DNA of 64,000 bases, taken from the NCBI GenBank assembly GCA_965250275.1, contig OZ252297.1, positions 1,178,001-1,242,000 on the forward strand. Direction: 5' to 3'. Source of the stretch: G965250275 sp965250275 (GTDB taxonomy: Bacteria; Pseudomonadota; Alphaproteobacteria; Rhodobacterales; Rhodobacteraceae). Of the stretch, positions 1 through 8,431 are shown one piece after another. A program made the translations under genes and the position numbers. The notes beneath the pieces were generated by a model. The model was given only the letters and a program-made list of their open reading frames with translations, was not told the origin of the DNA and did not search any database. Each line of letters starts with the position of its first letter. The stretch's first letter is position 1.

Positions 1-641
1 TGCATCTGCTGCTGGTCAAACCGTTCGAGCGGCGGGCCGATGTCGTCCTGATCACGGTGATCAGCACTTTGGCGGGCTCCGCCATTCTGGAAAACGCTCT
101 GCTTCTCATCTGGGGGCCAAGGTCGAAACAGATCCCCGATCTGATCGAGGGTTCGATCACCATGGACGGTTTCCAACTCGCCTGGTCCGAGGCTCTCTTG
201 TTGACTGTCGTGCTTGGGATCCTGATCGGGTTGGGTATGTTTCTGCGGTATTCACGACCAGGTCGATCGATGCGCGCGGTGTCGCAGAACCGCGAGGCCG
301 CACAGCTTTTGGGCCTTGATGTGCCCTTCTATTTTGCACTTGCCTTTGGCCTCTCGGCTCTGACTGCCGGTCTGGCTGGGGTGTTTGTGGGTACCATCCG
401 CTTCATGAACCCCGCCATGGGAGCCGAACCTTTGATGAAAGCCCTTATCGTGGTGATCTTCGGCGGCATCGCGCGCTTTACCAGCCCGATCTATGCCGCC
501 TTCATCATTGGTCTTCTTGAGGCGTTCTCGATCTACGTCTTCGGGCTTTACTGGGCACCTGCGGTGTTGTTCACAACGATGATCGTCGTCCTGCTCATCA
601 AGCCCGAGGGGCTCTTCGGCAAATACCAAAGGACGCTCTGA
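1..641 (+). CDS. livH: Branched-chain amino-acid ABC transporter permease, LivH type (5' end outside window)
   Basis: The reading frame is open from base 3 and continues from outside the window, so only the C-terminal part, about 212 residues, is present. It is hydrophobic, with several predicted membrane helices. The cytoplasmic stretch with RSMRAVSQNREAAQLLG (roughly bases 265-315) is the conserved coupling loop of LivH-type permeases, and the GGIARFTSPIYAAF segment near the end is also typical. Members form the inner-membrane channel with LivM for hydrophobic amino acids or related amides. The stop lies one base before the ATG of the next gene, so both are surely one operon; the ATPases and binding protein must lie upstream. 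Family is secure, substrate is unknown. Confidence 0.9.
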   Translation, partial: HLLLVKPFERRADVVLITVISTLAGSAILENALLLIWGPRSKQIPDLIEGSITMDGFQLAWSEALLLTVVLGILIGLGMFLRYSRPGRSMRAVSQNREAAQLLGLDVPFYFALAFGLSALTAGLAGVFVGTIRFMNPAMGAEPLMKALIVVIFGGIARFTSPIYAAFIIGLLEAFSIYVFGLYWAPAVLFTTMIVVLLIKPEGLFGKYQRTL

Positions 642-642
642 C

Positions 643-2493
643 ATGCGGTATGATCCGCCCCTGCACCGCACCCAAGGTCTGCTGCCGTTGATGATCGCGT
701 TGGCGGCCCTGATTGCCTACCCTTTCGTGTTCGGCGAGACCTATTTCCGACATGTTGTCATTTTGGCATTTGTCTTTGCCATCGTCGCCACAAGCTGGGA
801 TCTGAGCCTTGGCTTTGGCGGGCTCTTCAATTTCGCCCATGTGGCGCTTTTTGCCGTGGGCATCTACACCTACGCGATCCTGGCCAAAACGCTTGGCTTC
901 TCGCCCTGGTTGTCGATCGTTGCCGGAGGCGGCACTGCTGCCTTCGTGGCCCTGCTGATCGCGTTGCCGGTGCTCAGGCTCGACGGAATCTATGTGATCC
1001 TGGTGACCATCGCGCTCAGCCAGCTCTTGTACCTTATCGTGATCTCGTCGTCGGACGTCACGGGTGGCACCTCGGGCATGGTCACCCTGCCCACGTTGAC
1101 GATCGGTGACTACCGTCTCTCGCGCAATGGCCGGATCGGCTATTACTATGTCGGGCTTGCGCTTCTGGTGGCGAACCTCGCATTTCTCTACTGGGTTACC
1201 CGCTCTCGCCTGGGTCGGTCCATCGTCGCGCTGCGGGACAACAAATACTACGCCATCGCCCGCGGGATATCCGAGGAACGTACCCGTGCAATGACCTTGA
1301 TGGCCAGCGCCGTGTTCACCGGCATGGCGGGGGCCTTCTATGCTTCCTATTTGCGCGTCGCTTCGCCTGACGCCTTCGGCATCGGGTTTCTGACACTGCT
1401 CTTGTCAATTCTGCTGGTGGGTGGCGCCGGCACCATCTGGGGGCCTGTCATGGCTGCCTTTGCCATCTCTGTCGCCAGCGAGTGGCTCAGCGGTTTCGGC
1501 GCCTGGCAAAACATCTTGATTGCGTTAGCGATCATCTTGATCGTGGTTTTCTATCCCGGTGGCCTCTGGGCCGCGCTGCAAGAGCTGCGACAGGCTGCCG
1601 ATGTGTCGCGCACGAGCCTGTTGGTCGCTTGGCGGCGCCGGGAACGCGCCGCCCGCGAAGCTCTGACTGGCGCCGGCGAACGCATGCTTGAAACCAGACA
1701 CGGCACCATTGCCCTGGCCGATAGCGGCGGCGATCTGCCCGCCTTGTTGTTCCTGCACGGCAATTCGGCCTGCAAAGAGGCGTTCTACAAGCAATTCCGC
1801 GCCTTTGCCGACAGCTATCGGGTCATCTCTTTCGATTATCCGGGTCACGGGGTATCGTCGAACGCAGATCCGGAGACCAGTTACAACATCCCTGCGTATG
1901 CCGAAATCGCCGAAACGGTCCTTGCCGATTGCAATGTGACCGAAGCTTGTGTCTTTGGCTGGTCGTTAGGCGGATATGTGGCATTGGAACTTGCCGCACG
2001 CGGAAACATCACCGTCACCGCATTGGGTATCACTGGAACCTCGCCTCTGAACATGGTGCCGGATGATTTCGGGCGCGGCTACAATCCGGATTCCCACCTT
2101 GTTCTGGCGAGCAAACAGTATTTTTCACGCCGGGAGACGCACGACTATGCCAACAGTGCCACTGCCCCGATTTCCGAGGACTCAGCCTTTTTGCATCGCA
2201 ATCTAAGGCGTACAGATGGTCGGGCACGGTTCTATATGCTGGGCCGGTTGGGTATTGTCGACTGGCCGCGGCAGATGCGAATGCTGCGCGAGGGCAGGGT
2301 GCCGTTTGCAATTCTGAACGGCAGCGACGATCCGTTTCTGAACCACGACTACATTGCGCATCTGACCTTTGGAAACATCTGGCAAGGCGCGCCGCAAAAC
2401 ATCCCAAACGGTCGCCACGCCCCCTTTTTCAATCAAGCGGATGCATTCAATCTGGAGCTGTTCAAATTTCTAAGGTCTTTCGGGAAAGGTTAG
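643..2493 (+). CDS. LivM-type ABC permease fused to a C-terminal alpha/beta hydrolase
   Basis: The 616-residue product has two parts. Residues 1 to about 320 are a LivM-like multi-helix permease, with the loop RLGRSIVALRDNKYYAIARG matching the LivM coupling region. After a charged linker (about 320-345), residues about 345-616 form an alpha/beta hydrolase: oxyanion-hole HGNS, nucleophile elbow GWSLGG with Ser441, an acidic pair Asp562/Asp563 in NGSDDPF, and His592 in NGRHAPFF, so a full catalytic triad is present. LivM is normally about 320-430 residues and carries no enzyme. The topology places the hydrolase most likely on the cytoplasmic face, where it could hydrolyse the incoming ester or amide. 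There is no stop or frameshift between the parts. The fusion is seen directly; its function is inferred. Confidence 0.88.
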   Translation: MRYDPPLHRTQGLLPLMIALAALIAYPFVFGETYFRHVVILAFVFAIVATSWDLSLGFGGLFNFAHVALFAVGIYTYAILAKTLGFSPWLSIVAGGGTAAFVALLIALPVLRLDGIYVILVTIALSQLLYLIVISSSDVTGGTSGMVTLPTLTIGDYRLSRNGRIGYYYVGLALLVANLAFLYWVTRSRLGRSIVALRDNKYYAIARGISEERTRAMTLMASAVFTGMAGAFYASYLRVASPDAFGIGFLTLLLSILLVGGAGTIWGPVMAAFAISVASEWLSGFGAWQNILIALAIILIVVFYPGGLWAALQELRQAADVSRTSLLVAWRRRERAAREALTGAGERMLETRHGTIALADSGGDLPALLFLHGNSACKEAFYKQFRAFADSYRVISFDYPGHGVSSNADPETSYNIPAYAEIAETVLADCNVTEACVFGWSLGGYVALELAARGNITVTALGITGTSPLNMVPDDFGRGYNPDSHLVLASKQYFSRRETHDYANSATAPISEDSAFLHRNLRRTDGRARFYMLGRLGIVDWPRQMRMLREGRVPFAILNGSDDPFLNHDYIAHLTFGNIWQGAPQNIPNGRHAPFFNQADAFNLELFKFLRSFGKG

Positions 2494-2903
2494 GCCTGAC
2501 ACTAGGTCCCATTGTAACCGGGTATGCAGCCAATCAATTGACATTGGAGGCCAATTGTATGGCGTAGCGATCAAGGCCTGCTCAAAGCCTTTGCCAACAC
2601 GCGCTTGAATGTCGGCTTTCCAGAAGCTGCATTTCGGCTTGCTGATACGGCGTCTGGGACGGGTCTTAAAGGACCGTGGGCAAATGCGAACCCGCGACAT
2701 AACTCGCAGTGAATTAGTCCAATGTGCACTTGCAACGATTGTCTGCAAAGCGGCCTGAAACTGCAGCATTGCGATGTCTAGTCGGATGCCGGCTTTGGGC
2801 CGAACGATCGGTTGCGGACGTGAGAGTGAGAGCCCACCGGCGGCCACCCAAAGGGCAAAGGTCAGGGTATGGCTTTTTTCTGTGACGGGATTACGGTACG
2901 TCC
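2494..2903. other. Gene-poor intergenic region, 410 bp
   Basis: No convincing gene, repeat or RNA was seen. A minus-strand open frame at 2470-2847 overlaps the end of the permease fusion and has no recognisable family, no clear ribosome site and a composition like random antisense sequence. The promoter of the AraC gene should lie near the right end. Confidence 0.5.
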
Positions 2904-3809
2904 ATGAAGACTTGGCGCATCAATGAATCTGCTCCGACGCTTGGCCTCAGGCGTTGGCAAGATGGGTTGGCGGACGCTTTCGTGCGGCTGGATGCGGAAC
3001 AGGTTCGCAACGAAGAGTTCGCGGGGCGCATCGAACAGGTGCGGCTGGATGACAGCGAAGTAAGCCGGGTCAGCGCGTCTGCACATCGCGTGGTGCGCCT
3101 TGCGGAACACGCAGCACATAGCAAACAAGACGTGGTGTTTGCCAACCTACAATTGTCGGGGCGAGGAAGAGTGGAGTTGCCCGTAGGCGTTTTTGACCCT
3201 CAACCGTTAGATATTTGCATTATTCCGACCACAGAACCATACACCATTACCCACAGCACAGGCTTTGATCTGGTGTCTTTTGCCATCAAGCAGGAGGCCT
3301 TACCTGCGGGAGTGGAGCCGGGTATCTTGCCTCTGTCCCGTAGTGCCGCCGGGCGCGAGCTCGGGAATGTGCTTGGCGGTTTGGTATCATTGGCGATGCA
3401 AATGCCCGCCGCGAGCAATGCCGTGCAAAAGCAGATCAACGCATTGCTGGGTCTCGCCGCTTCGGCGGTCTCCGAAGTGAATGACGACGCTGCGCTTAGA
3501 ACCGCGATTTGTGCTCATATCCAAAGGATGCATACAAGACCGGGTTTGTCAGCAGCGCCGATCGCGGCATCTTTCAATTTGACCGAAAGGCGATTGCATG
3601 CGCTTTTTGCGGAAACGGGACAAACGATAGGAGAGCGCATCGAAGCGGCGCGACTTGCAACGGCTGCGAAACTATTGCGAGACACGGATTTCACCATCGC
3701 AATGATCGCGCATCGATCCGGTTTTCGCGATCCCAGTTATTTCGCCCGCGTCTTTCGCCGATCCCGTGATCTCAGCCCGCGCAGCTGGCGCGCCGCACAA
3801 TTGTCCTGA
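2904..3809 (+). CDS. AraC-family transcriptional regulator
   Basis: A 301-residue protein with an N-terminal sensor region of the AraC-binding-like type and a C-terminal double helix-turn-helix DNA-binding domain from about residue 200. The region ending in AHRSGFRDPSYFARVFRR, followed by SPRSWR, is the diagnostic second helix-turn-helix signature of the family. The nitronate monooxygenase-like gene starts 63 bp downstream on the same strand, so this regulator plausibly controls it. The ligand is unknown. The ATG start has only a weak ribosome site. Confidence 0.9.
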   Translation: MKTWRINESAPTLGLRRWQDGLADAFVRLDAEQVRNEEFAGRIEQVRLDDSEVSRVSASAHRVVRLAEHAAHSKQDVVFANLQLSGRGRVELPVGVFDPQPLDICIIPTTEPYTITHSTGFDLVSFAIKQEALPAGVEPGILPLSRSAAGRELGNVLGGLVSLAMQMPAASNAVQKQINALLGLAASAVSEVNDDAALRTAICAHIQRMHTRPGLSAAPIAASFNLTERRLHALFAETGQTIGERIEAARLATAAKLLRDTDFTIAMIAHRSGFRDPSYFARVFRRSRDLSPRSWRAAQLS

Positions 3810-3872
3810 AATCCGGCACAATTCTGCGGATCGGTCGTGGCAGCTTCTCAGCGAAAAAGCTGGGAGGCGACG

Positions 3873-4871
3873 ATGATCAAAACACGATTGACAGAAAAAT
3901 ATGGTGTCAAACATCCGTTTACACAGGCTGGCATGGCTTTTGCGGGGGAGAAGCCAGAGCTTGCGAATGCGGTTGGTCGAGCAGGAGGAATAGGTGCGAT
4001 CGGTGTGGGTTTCACGCCCGCGCCGGTCCTGCGCGATTACATTGCCCAACTGCGCGATAGCGGCGCGCCCTTCAATGTCAATTTCATTACCTGTTTTGGC
4101 AATGATGAACAGGTGAAAGCAACGGCCGACGAGAAAGTGCCAGTTGCTTCGTTCCATTGGGGGCTGCCGCCGGATGATCAAGTCAAGCGGCTGAAGGACT
4201 CTGGGGCAGATATTTGGGTGCAGGTCGGCACCATCGAAGATGGCGAAAGGGCGGTATCGCTAGGTGCGGATGTGGTTGTCGCCCAAGGTTGGGAAGCCGG
4301 TGGGCACAATTACGGTGGTATGGGGTCCATGGCGCTAGTACCCGCGATGGTTGACGCTGTGGGAGACCGCGCGTTGGTGCTCGCCTCCGGAGGGATTACT
4401 GATGGCCGGGGCGTCGCAGCTTCGCTGGCGCTCGGCGCGGATGGCGTTTGGGTTGGCACGAGGCTCGTCGCCTCCGAAGAGGCTTGGGTACATCCCGAAC
4501 ATCACCGTCGACTGGTTGCTGCAGCCGGAACCGACACAACACGTTCTGGTGTATTCGGGCCGGAGATGCCGGATTTCAACCCTATGCGCTTGATGCGTGT
4601 GCGGCCAACCGAGGAATTCGAAGGGCGGTTACAAGATGTGCCGATAGATCGCGCTGAAGAGCCGGTTATTGGACAGACCATATTCCTCGGCCAACCGCAT
4701 GAGAAACGCCGCTTTGACGTGATCTTGCCAACCCCTGACACGACGGGTGATTTCGAAGAGATGGCCTGGCTCATGGGTCAGGGCGTCGGGCTGGTCAAAG
4801 ACATCCGTCCCGCTGCCGAGATTATCGATGAAATGATTACCCAAGCAGCTTTTATTCTCGGCAGGTTGTAG
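3873..4871 (+). CDS. Nitronate monooxygenase / 2-nitropropane dioxygenase family protein
   Basis: A 332-residue FMN-dependent TIM-barrel protein. The segment VVVAQGWEAGGHNYGG contains the EAGGH motif, whose histidine is the catalytic base in nitronate monooxygenases, and ASGGITDGRGVAASLALGADGV is the flavin phosphate-binding region. The family oxidises alkyl nitronates, such as propionate 3-nitronate, to carbonyl compounds and nitrite; some relatives are quinone reductases or enoyl reductases. The start at 3873 was chosen because GGGAGG lies a few bases upstream; an in-frame TTG at 3837 would add 12 residues without a ribosome site. It follows an AraC gene on the same strand. The true substrate is uncertain. 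Confidence 0.85.
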   Translation: MIKTRLTEKYGVKHPFTQAGMAFAGEKPELANAVGRAGGIGAIGVGFTPAPVLRDYIAQLRDSGAPFNVNFITCFGNDEQVKATADEKVPVASFHWGLPPDDQVKRLKDSGADIWVQVGTIEDGERAVSLGADVVVAQGWEAGGHNYGGMGSMALVPAMVDAVGDRALVLASGGITDGRGVAASLALGADGVWVGTRLVASEEAWVHPEHHRRLVAAAGTDTTRSGVFGPEMPDFNPMRLMRVRPTEEFEGRLQDVPIDRAEEPVIGQTIFLGQPHEKRRFDVILPTPDTTGDFEEMAWLMGQGVGLVKDIRPAAEIIDEMITQAAFILGRL

Positions 4872-5241
4872 CAGCAGACAGCAGTGTGAAGGCCATTATC
4901 CGTTGATCAGCCTCTGTTTGGTAAGGGCTTGGACCAGTCGGCAGCCGGATCGGATATGTTTACGGTGCCGATCAATGGTGAATTGATCGGCACTACACTA
5001 TGGATTTCGAACAGAGGAGGCGCAGAACGTCGACATAGGTCGACCTCGCATACTCCGCGTTTAGTTCTTGCGACGCATTTCAGGTCAGCTTGGTGAGGAG
5101 GAGGCAGCGTCGTCTGCAGACCGTGAACTCGCCTTGTTCTAGTTTCGAGCACTCGCGAAGACCTGAGACCGATTGACCTTGCAAGTACGCTGAAACTCCA
5201 GTCGCAAAGCGGACCATGCCGCGGTTCGACGTTCGAGGTTT
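4872..5241. other. Intergenic region between convergent genes, 370 bp
   Basis: This stretch separates two convergent genes. It holds a perfect 12-bp-stem hairpin (listed separately) and otherwise no gene with family support; small open frames here are antisense-like. Confidence 0.5.
4965..4993. terminator. Perfect hairpin between convergent genes
   Basis: GTGCCGATCAAT and ATTGATCGGCAC form a perfect 12-bp stem around a 5-nt loop. It lies between the end of the nitronate monooxygenase-like gene (4871) and the end of the minus-strand deacylase gene (5242). A T-rich tail is missing on both sides, so it is either a bidirectional transcription stop or an mRNA 3' stabiliser. Confidence 0.5.
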
Positions 5242-6207
5242 CTAGGCACTGGTCCCAGTCTGGCCAATGCTGCAAAGAAAGCCCGCGGCAGGGCTGAACG
5301 GGACAACTGATAACCGAAGCACGACGCCGCTTTTGTGGGCCTTGACGGGCAGCTGGCCCAGGTCTTCCTTGCCAATTGCATGTATGTAGCCAATCAACGC
5401 GCCTTCGCTAACAACATCCCCCAACGCTACACACGGACAGAACGCTCCCGCTGCCGGAGCCAGGACATCGCAATCAGGCGACCAATCGACCTGTGTCACC
5501 CCGGTCGCGGCCCTTGAAAGGGCCGGGGCGCAAACGCCCAAAGCGGCAAGCCCGAACCTTAGGCCCAGATACATTCGGTCCAGATCGTCCGGCTGTACAG
5601 GTCCGCCGCCCCCGCATTCCACTTCAATCGCGGTCACACCATGGTGCGGTGCGCTGCAGCAGGCCGCGCGCGGTTCCTCGGCAACATGTTGAACATATGG
5701 AAAACCCCATGCGGTCAGAACGTCGTTGAGGTCGTTCTCGGAATACTTGCACCGCGCATTTGTAAACCCGAACACCATGGGCACAACGCGGCATTCCGTA
5801 CCCCCTGAGTGCAAGTCGATCATAATATCGCAGACGGGAAAAACGCTGGAGACGAGAAAGTCGGCGACCCGTTCGGTCAGGGTTCCGTCGGGGGAGCCGG
5901 GAAAGACCCTGTTCATGTTCTGACCGTCCGCAGGAGAGACCCTTTGGCCAACACTGGCCGCGGGGTAATTCAAGGACGAGATGATGATCAGTCGCCCCGT
6001 GATGTCGGACGGCGTCAATTCCGCGGCCAGGGACCTAAGTTTGCACTGTCCTTCCAACTCATCGCCATGCACACCCGCCATCAGCAGCACTGTGGGGCCG
6101 GCCCCGTTGGAAATCGTCCAGATCTGCCAGGCGGGTGCGGTGTCGGGCTCACCCAAAAGCTCTGTAACCAAGGCGGAGTGCTTTCCGGGCCGGGTCAGGA
6201 ACTCCAT
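5242..6207 (-). CDS. Succinylglutamate desuccinylase/aspartoacylase-family zinc deacylase
   Basis: A 321-residue M14-like zinc hydrolase. The motif GVHGDELEG supplies the zinc-binding His and Glu, DLHSGG the third zinc ligand, and the AIEVECGGGG segment holds the catalytic Glu region. Relatives remove N-succinyl, N-acetyl or similar groups from amino acids (AstE, AspA, the ectoine-pathway DoeB). It is the last gene of the minus-strand uptake/oxidation operon and begins 3 bp after the stop of the ABC ATPase, so it should act on the same imported compound, perhaps an N-acylated or opine-like amino acid. Family is clear; substrate is inferred only from context. Confidence 0.85.
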   Translation of the reverse strand: MEFLTRPGKHSALVTELLGEPDTAPAWQIWTISNGAGPTVLLMAGVHGDELEGQCKLRSLAAELTPSDITGRLIIISSLNYPAASVGQRVSPADGQNMNRVFPGSPDGTLTERVADFLVSSVFPVCDIMIDLHSGGTECRVVPMVFGFTNARCKYSENDLNDVLTAWGFPYVQHVAEEPRAACCSAPHHGVTAIEVECGGGGPVQPDDLDRMYLGLRFGLAALGVCAPALSRAATGVTQVDWSPDCDVLAPAAGAFCPCVALGDVVSEGALIGYIHAIGKEDLGQLPVKAHKSGVVLRLSVVPFSPAAGFLCSIGQTGTSA

Positions 6208-6210
6208 GCC

Positions 6211-6990
6211 TCAGCCTTTGCTGAAATGCGAAATGAACTGTTCAAACCGCTCATGTGATTTAGCCCCGAACAACGCTTCCGGCGTGTCATCGGCCGAGAT
6301 CTTACCCTGGTCGAGAAACAAGATGCGGTTCGATACATCCCGCGCAAAGGCGATTTCATGGGTGACAATCAACATCGTGCGGCCTTCTTCGGCCAGAGAC
6401 CGCATCACCTTCAGAACTTCACCGACCAGTTCGGGGTCCAGGGCGGAGGTTGGTTCGTCAAAGAGCATCACACGCGGGTTCATCGCGAGGGCCCGCGCGA
6501 TCGCCACGCGCTGTTGCTGCCCGCCCGACAGTTGCGCTGGATAGCTGTTCTTCCGATCTCCCAACCCGACGCGGTCCAACACCCTCTGGGCAGTTTCCAG
6601 CGCCTCAGCCCGATTGCGCTTTTGTACAAAGACTGGCGCTTCCATCACGTTTTCCAGAACGCTCATATGGCTCCACAAATTGAAGCTCTGGAACACCATG
6701 GCAACGTCGGTTCGGATGCGATCGACCTGCCGTCTGTCCGATGCCACGCGCTGGCCGCGCTTGATTGCGGTCTTGATCTCTTCCCCAAATATTCTGATCT
6801 GACCTTCGGTCGGCACTTCCAGCATGTTGATGCATCTCAGCATCGTTGATTTGCCGGAGCCGGACGCGCCCAGGATCGAGATGACATCGCCTTCATAGGC
6901 CGAAAAGGAAGCATTGTTCAGCACCTCAAGGGTTCCGAAGCTCTTGGAAAGGCTGGCGACGTCGATTGCGGCAAGACGGTCTTGGGTCAT
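6211..6990 (-). CDS. Polar amino-acid/opine ABC transporter ATP-binding protein
   Basis: A 259-residue ABC ATPase of the HisP/GlnQ/OccP class. Visible motifs are Walker A GASGSGKST, Q-loop VFQSFNLW, signature LSGGQQQRVAIARAL, Walker B VMLFDEPTSALDPE and the H-loop IVTHEIAFA. The start overlaps the stop of the upstream permease by 4 bp. It energises uptake through the two adjacent HisM/HisQ-type permeases with the periplasmic binding protein at 11408-12265. The substrate class (basic amino acids or opines) is inferred from the neighbouring oxidase genes. Confidence 0.93.
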   Translation of the reverse strand: MTQDRLAAIDVASLSKSFGTLEVLNNASFSAYEGDVISILGASGSGKSTMLRCINMLEVPTEGQIRIFGEEIKTAIKRGQRVASDRRQVDRIRTDVAMVFQSFNLWSHMSVLENVMEAPVFVQKRNRAEALETAQRVLDRVGLGDRKNSYPAQLSGGQQQRVAIARALAMNPRVMLFDEPTSALDPELVGEVLKVMRSLAEEGRTMLIVTHEIAFARDVSNRILFLDQGKISADDTPEALFGAKSHERFEQFISHFSKG

Positions 6991-7712
6991 TTCAGGGCCA
7001 ATTCTTTTAACGGTTTTGCGGATGCGGAGGTCTTGCCGGCTTGCGGAGACAGCTTTCGCTCCAATGCACTGACCAGGCGTACAACCGCAAAATTGATGCT
7101 GAGGTAGATGATGCCTGCACAGGCGAACACTTCGACCGAGCGGTATGTGGAAGAGATCAATTTGTGCGCGAGGCCGGTCACCTCAAAAAGGGTGATGACA
7201 CTGGCCAAAGCAGTGGCTTTTGTCATCAGGATGATCTCGCTGCCATACATCGGCAAGGCCTGGCGTAGAGCAATCGGGAAGATCATCCGCCGCACCAGCA
7301 ACAGTCCGGACATACCGCAGGCCCGCGCCGCTTCGATCTGGCCGGGTGGAACGGATCGAACTCCGCCGCGGATGATCTCGCTGGTGTAGGCTGCAGTGTT
7401 CAGCGCCAGCGCCAGAACGGCACACCAGAATGGCTCCCGCAAGAAAACCCAGAAGATGCTGTTTCGCACCGCCTCGAACTGTCCCAATCCGTAGTAGATG
7501 ATGAATATCTGGATCAGGAGCGGCGTGCCACGAAAGACAAAGACATAGGCGCGGACCGGGAAGGACAGGGCCGCCAAACCTGACATGCGCATGGCTGTCA
7601 GGAGGATCGCAAGGCCCATTCCTATGAGAAGCGACAGTCCCGCAAGTTGCAGTGTCAGCGGCAAACCTGCGATCAGGGTCATAAAAGTACTGTAGAAGAA
7701 CCCGATATCCAT
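6987..7712 (-). CDS. Polar amino-acid ABC transporter permease, HisM/OccM type
   Basis: A 241-residue inner-membrane permease with about five hydrophobic helices. The EAA coupling loop appears as QIEAARACGMSGLLLVRRMI followed by FPIALRQALP, diagnostic of the histidine/lysine/opine permease family. It overlaps the preceding permease by 1 bp and the following ATPase by 4 bp, indicating translational coupling. It forms the channel as a heterodimer with the product of 7712-8431. Confidence 0.92.
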   Translation of the reverse strand: MDIGFFYSTFMTLIAGLPLTLQLAGLSLLIGMGLAILLTAMRMSGLAALSFPVRAYVFVFRGTPLLIQIFIIYYGLGQFEAVRNSIFWVFLREPFWCAVLALALNTAAYTSEIIRGGVRSVPPGQIEAARACGMSGLLLVRRMIFPIALRQALPMYGSEIILMTKATALASVITLFEVTGLAHKLISSTYRSVEVFACAGIIYLSINFAVVRLVSALERKLSPQAGKTSASAKPLKELALK

Positions 7713-8431
7713 CAGCTTCTCCTGTAGGGATGCAGGCTGCGGGCTTCGACCTTCCCAAAGCCCCAGCCGGATACAGTGGTAATCGCCAGATACAGAAGAC
7801 CCGCGGTCAGGTAGAAGGCAAAGGGCTCGCGCGTCGAGCCGGCCCCGATAGAGGCCTGCCGAAGGATTTCGACCAGGCCGGTGACCGACAGCAGCGTGGA
7901 TTCCTTTAGCGCCGATTGCCAGACGTTACCCATGCCTGGCAGCCCAAATCGAAGAACTTGCGGGATGATGATCCGGCGTAACAGCAACAAACGCCCCATG
8001 CCGCAGCCGCGACCGGCCTCCAACTCACCCTTGTCGATAGAACCAAAGGCGGCTCGGAACACCTCTGTCTGGTAGGCCCCCTGCACGACACCGATGGCAA
8101 TGCCGCCGATGATGAAGGCGGGAACGGAGACAAAGCCGGTGTATCCCAAGGACTGCATCACTTTGGTCAGTGCCAGACTGCCCCCGAAATAGAACAGATA
8201 GACGATCAGCAATTCCGGGATACCGCGAAAGATCGTGGTATAGGCAGTCGCGACGTGGTTCGCGATCGGGTTCGAGGACAGTTTCATCGCCGCCCCGCCC
8301 GCGCCGATAAGCGCCCCGAGAAGGAAACCGAAGATGGCAACAGACACGGTCACCCCGGCGGCCATCAACATCAGAGGACCCCACCCTTCGGGCCCGAACC
8401 CCATCAGGTCGAAGTAGGATCGATCAGCCAT
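7712..8431 (-). CDS. Polar amino-acid ABC transporter permease, HisQ/OccQ type
   Basis: A 239-residue permease and partner of the downstream gene. The coupling loop is seen as GELEAGRGCGMGRLLLLRRI, then IPQVLRFGLPGMGNVW, typical of HisQ-like subunits. The start overlaps the end of the FAD oxidase gene by 8 bp, placing oxidase and transporter genes in a single transcript. Substrate assignment rests on that context. Confidence 0.92.
   Translation of the reverse strand: MADRSYFDLMGFGPEGWGPLMLMAAGVTVSVAIFGFLLGALIGAGGAAMKLSSNPIANHVATAYTTIFRGIPELLIVYLFYFGGSLALTKVMQSLGYTGFVSVPAFIIGGIAIGVVQGAYQTEVFRAAFGSIDKGELEAGRGCGMGRLLLLRRIIIPQVLRFGLPGMGNVWQSALKESTLLSVTGLVEILRQASIGAGSTREPFAFYLTAGLLYLAITTVSGWGFGKVEARSLHPYRRS

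Noticed and set aside
2470..2847. 125-codon minus-strand frame in the gap before the AraC gene
   Set aside because: Overlaps the end of the permease fusion and has no family match or ribosome site.
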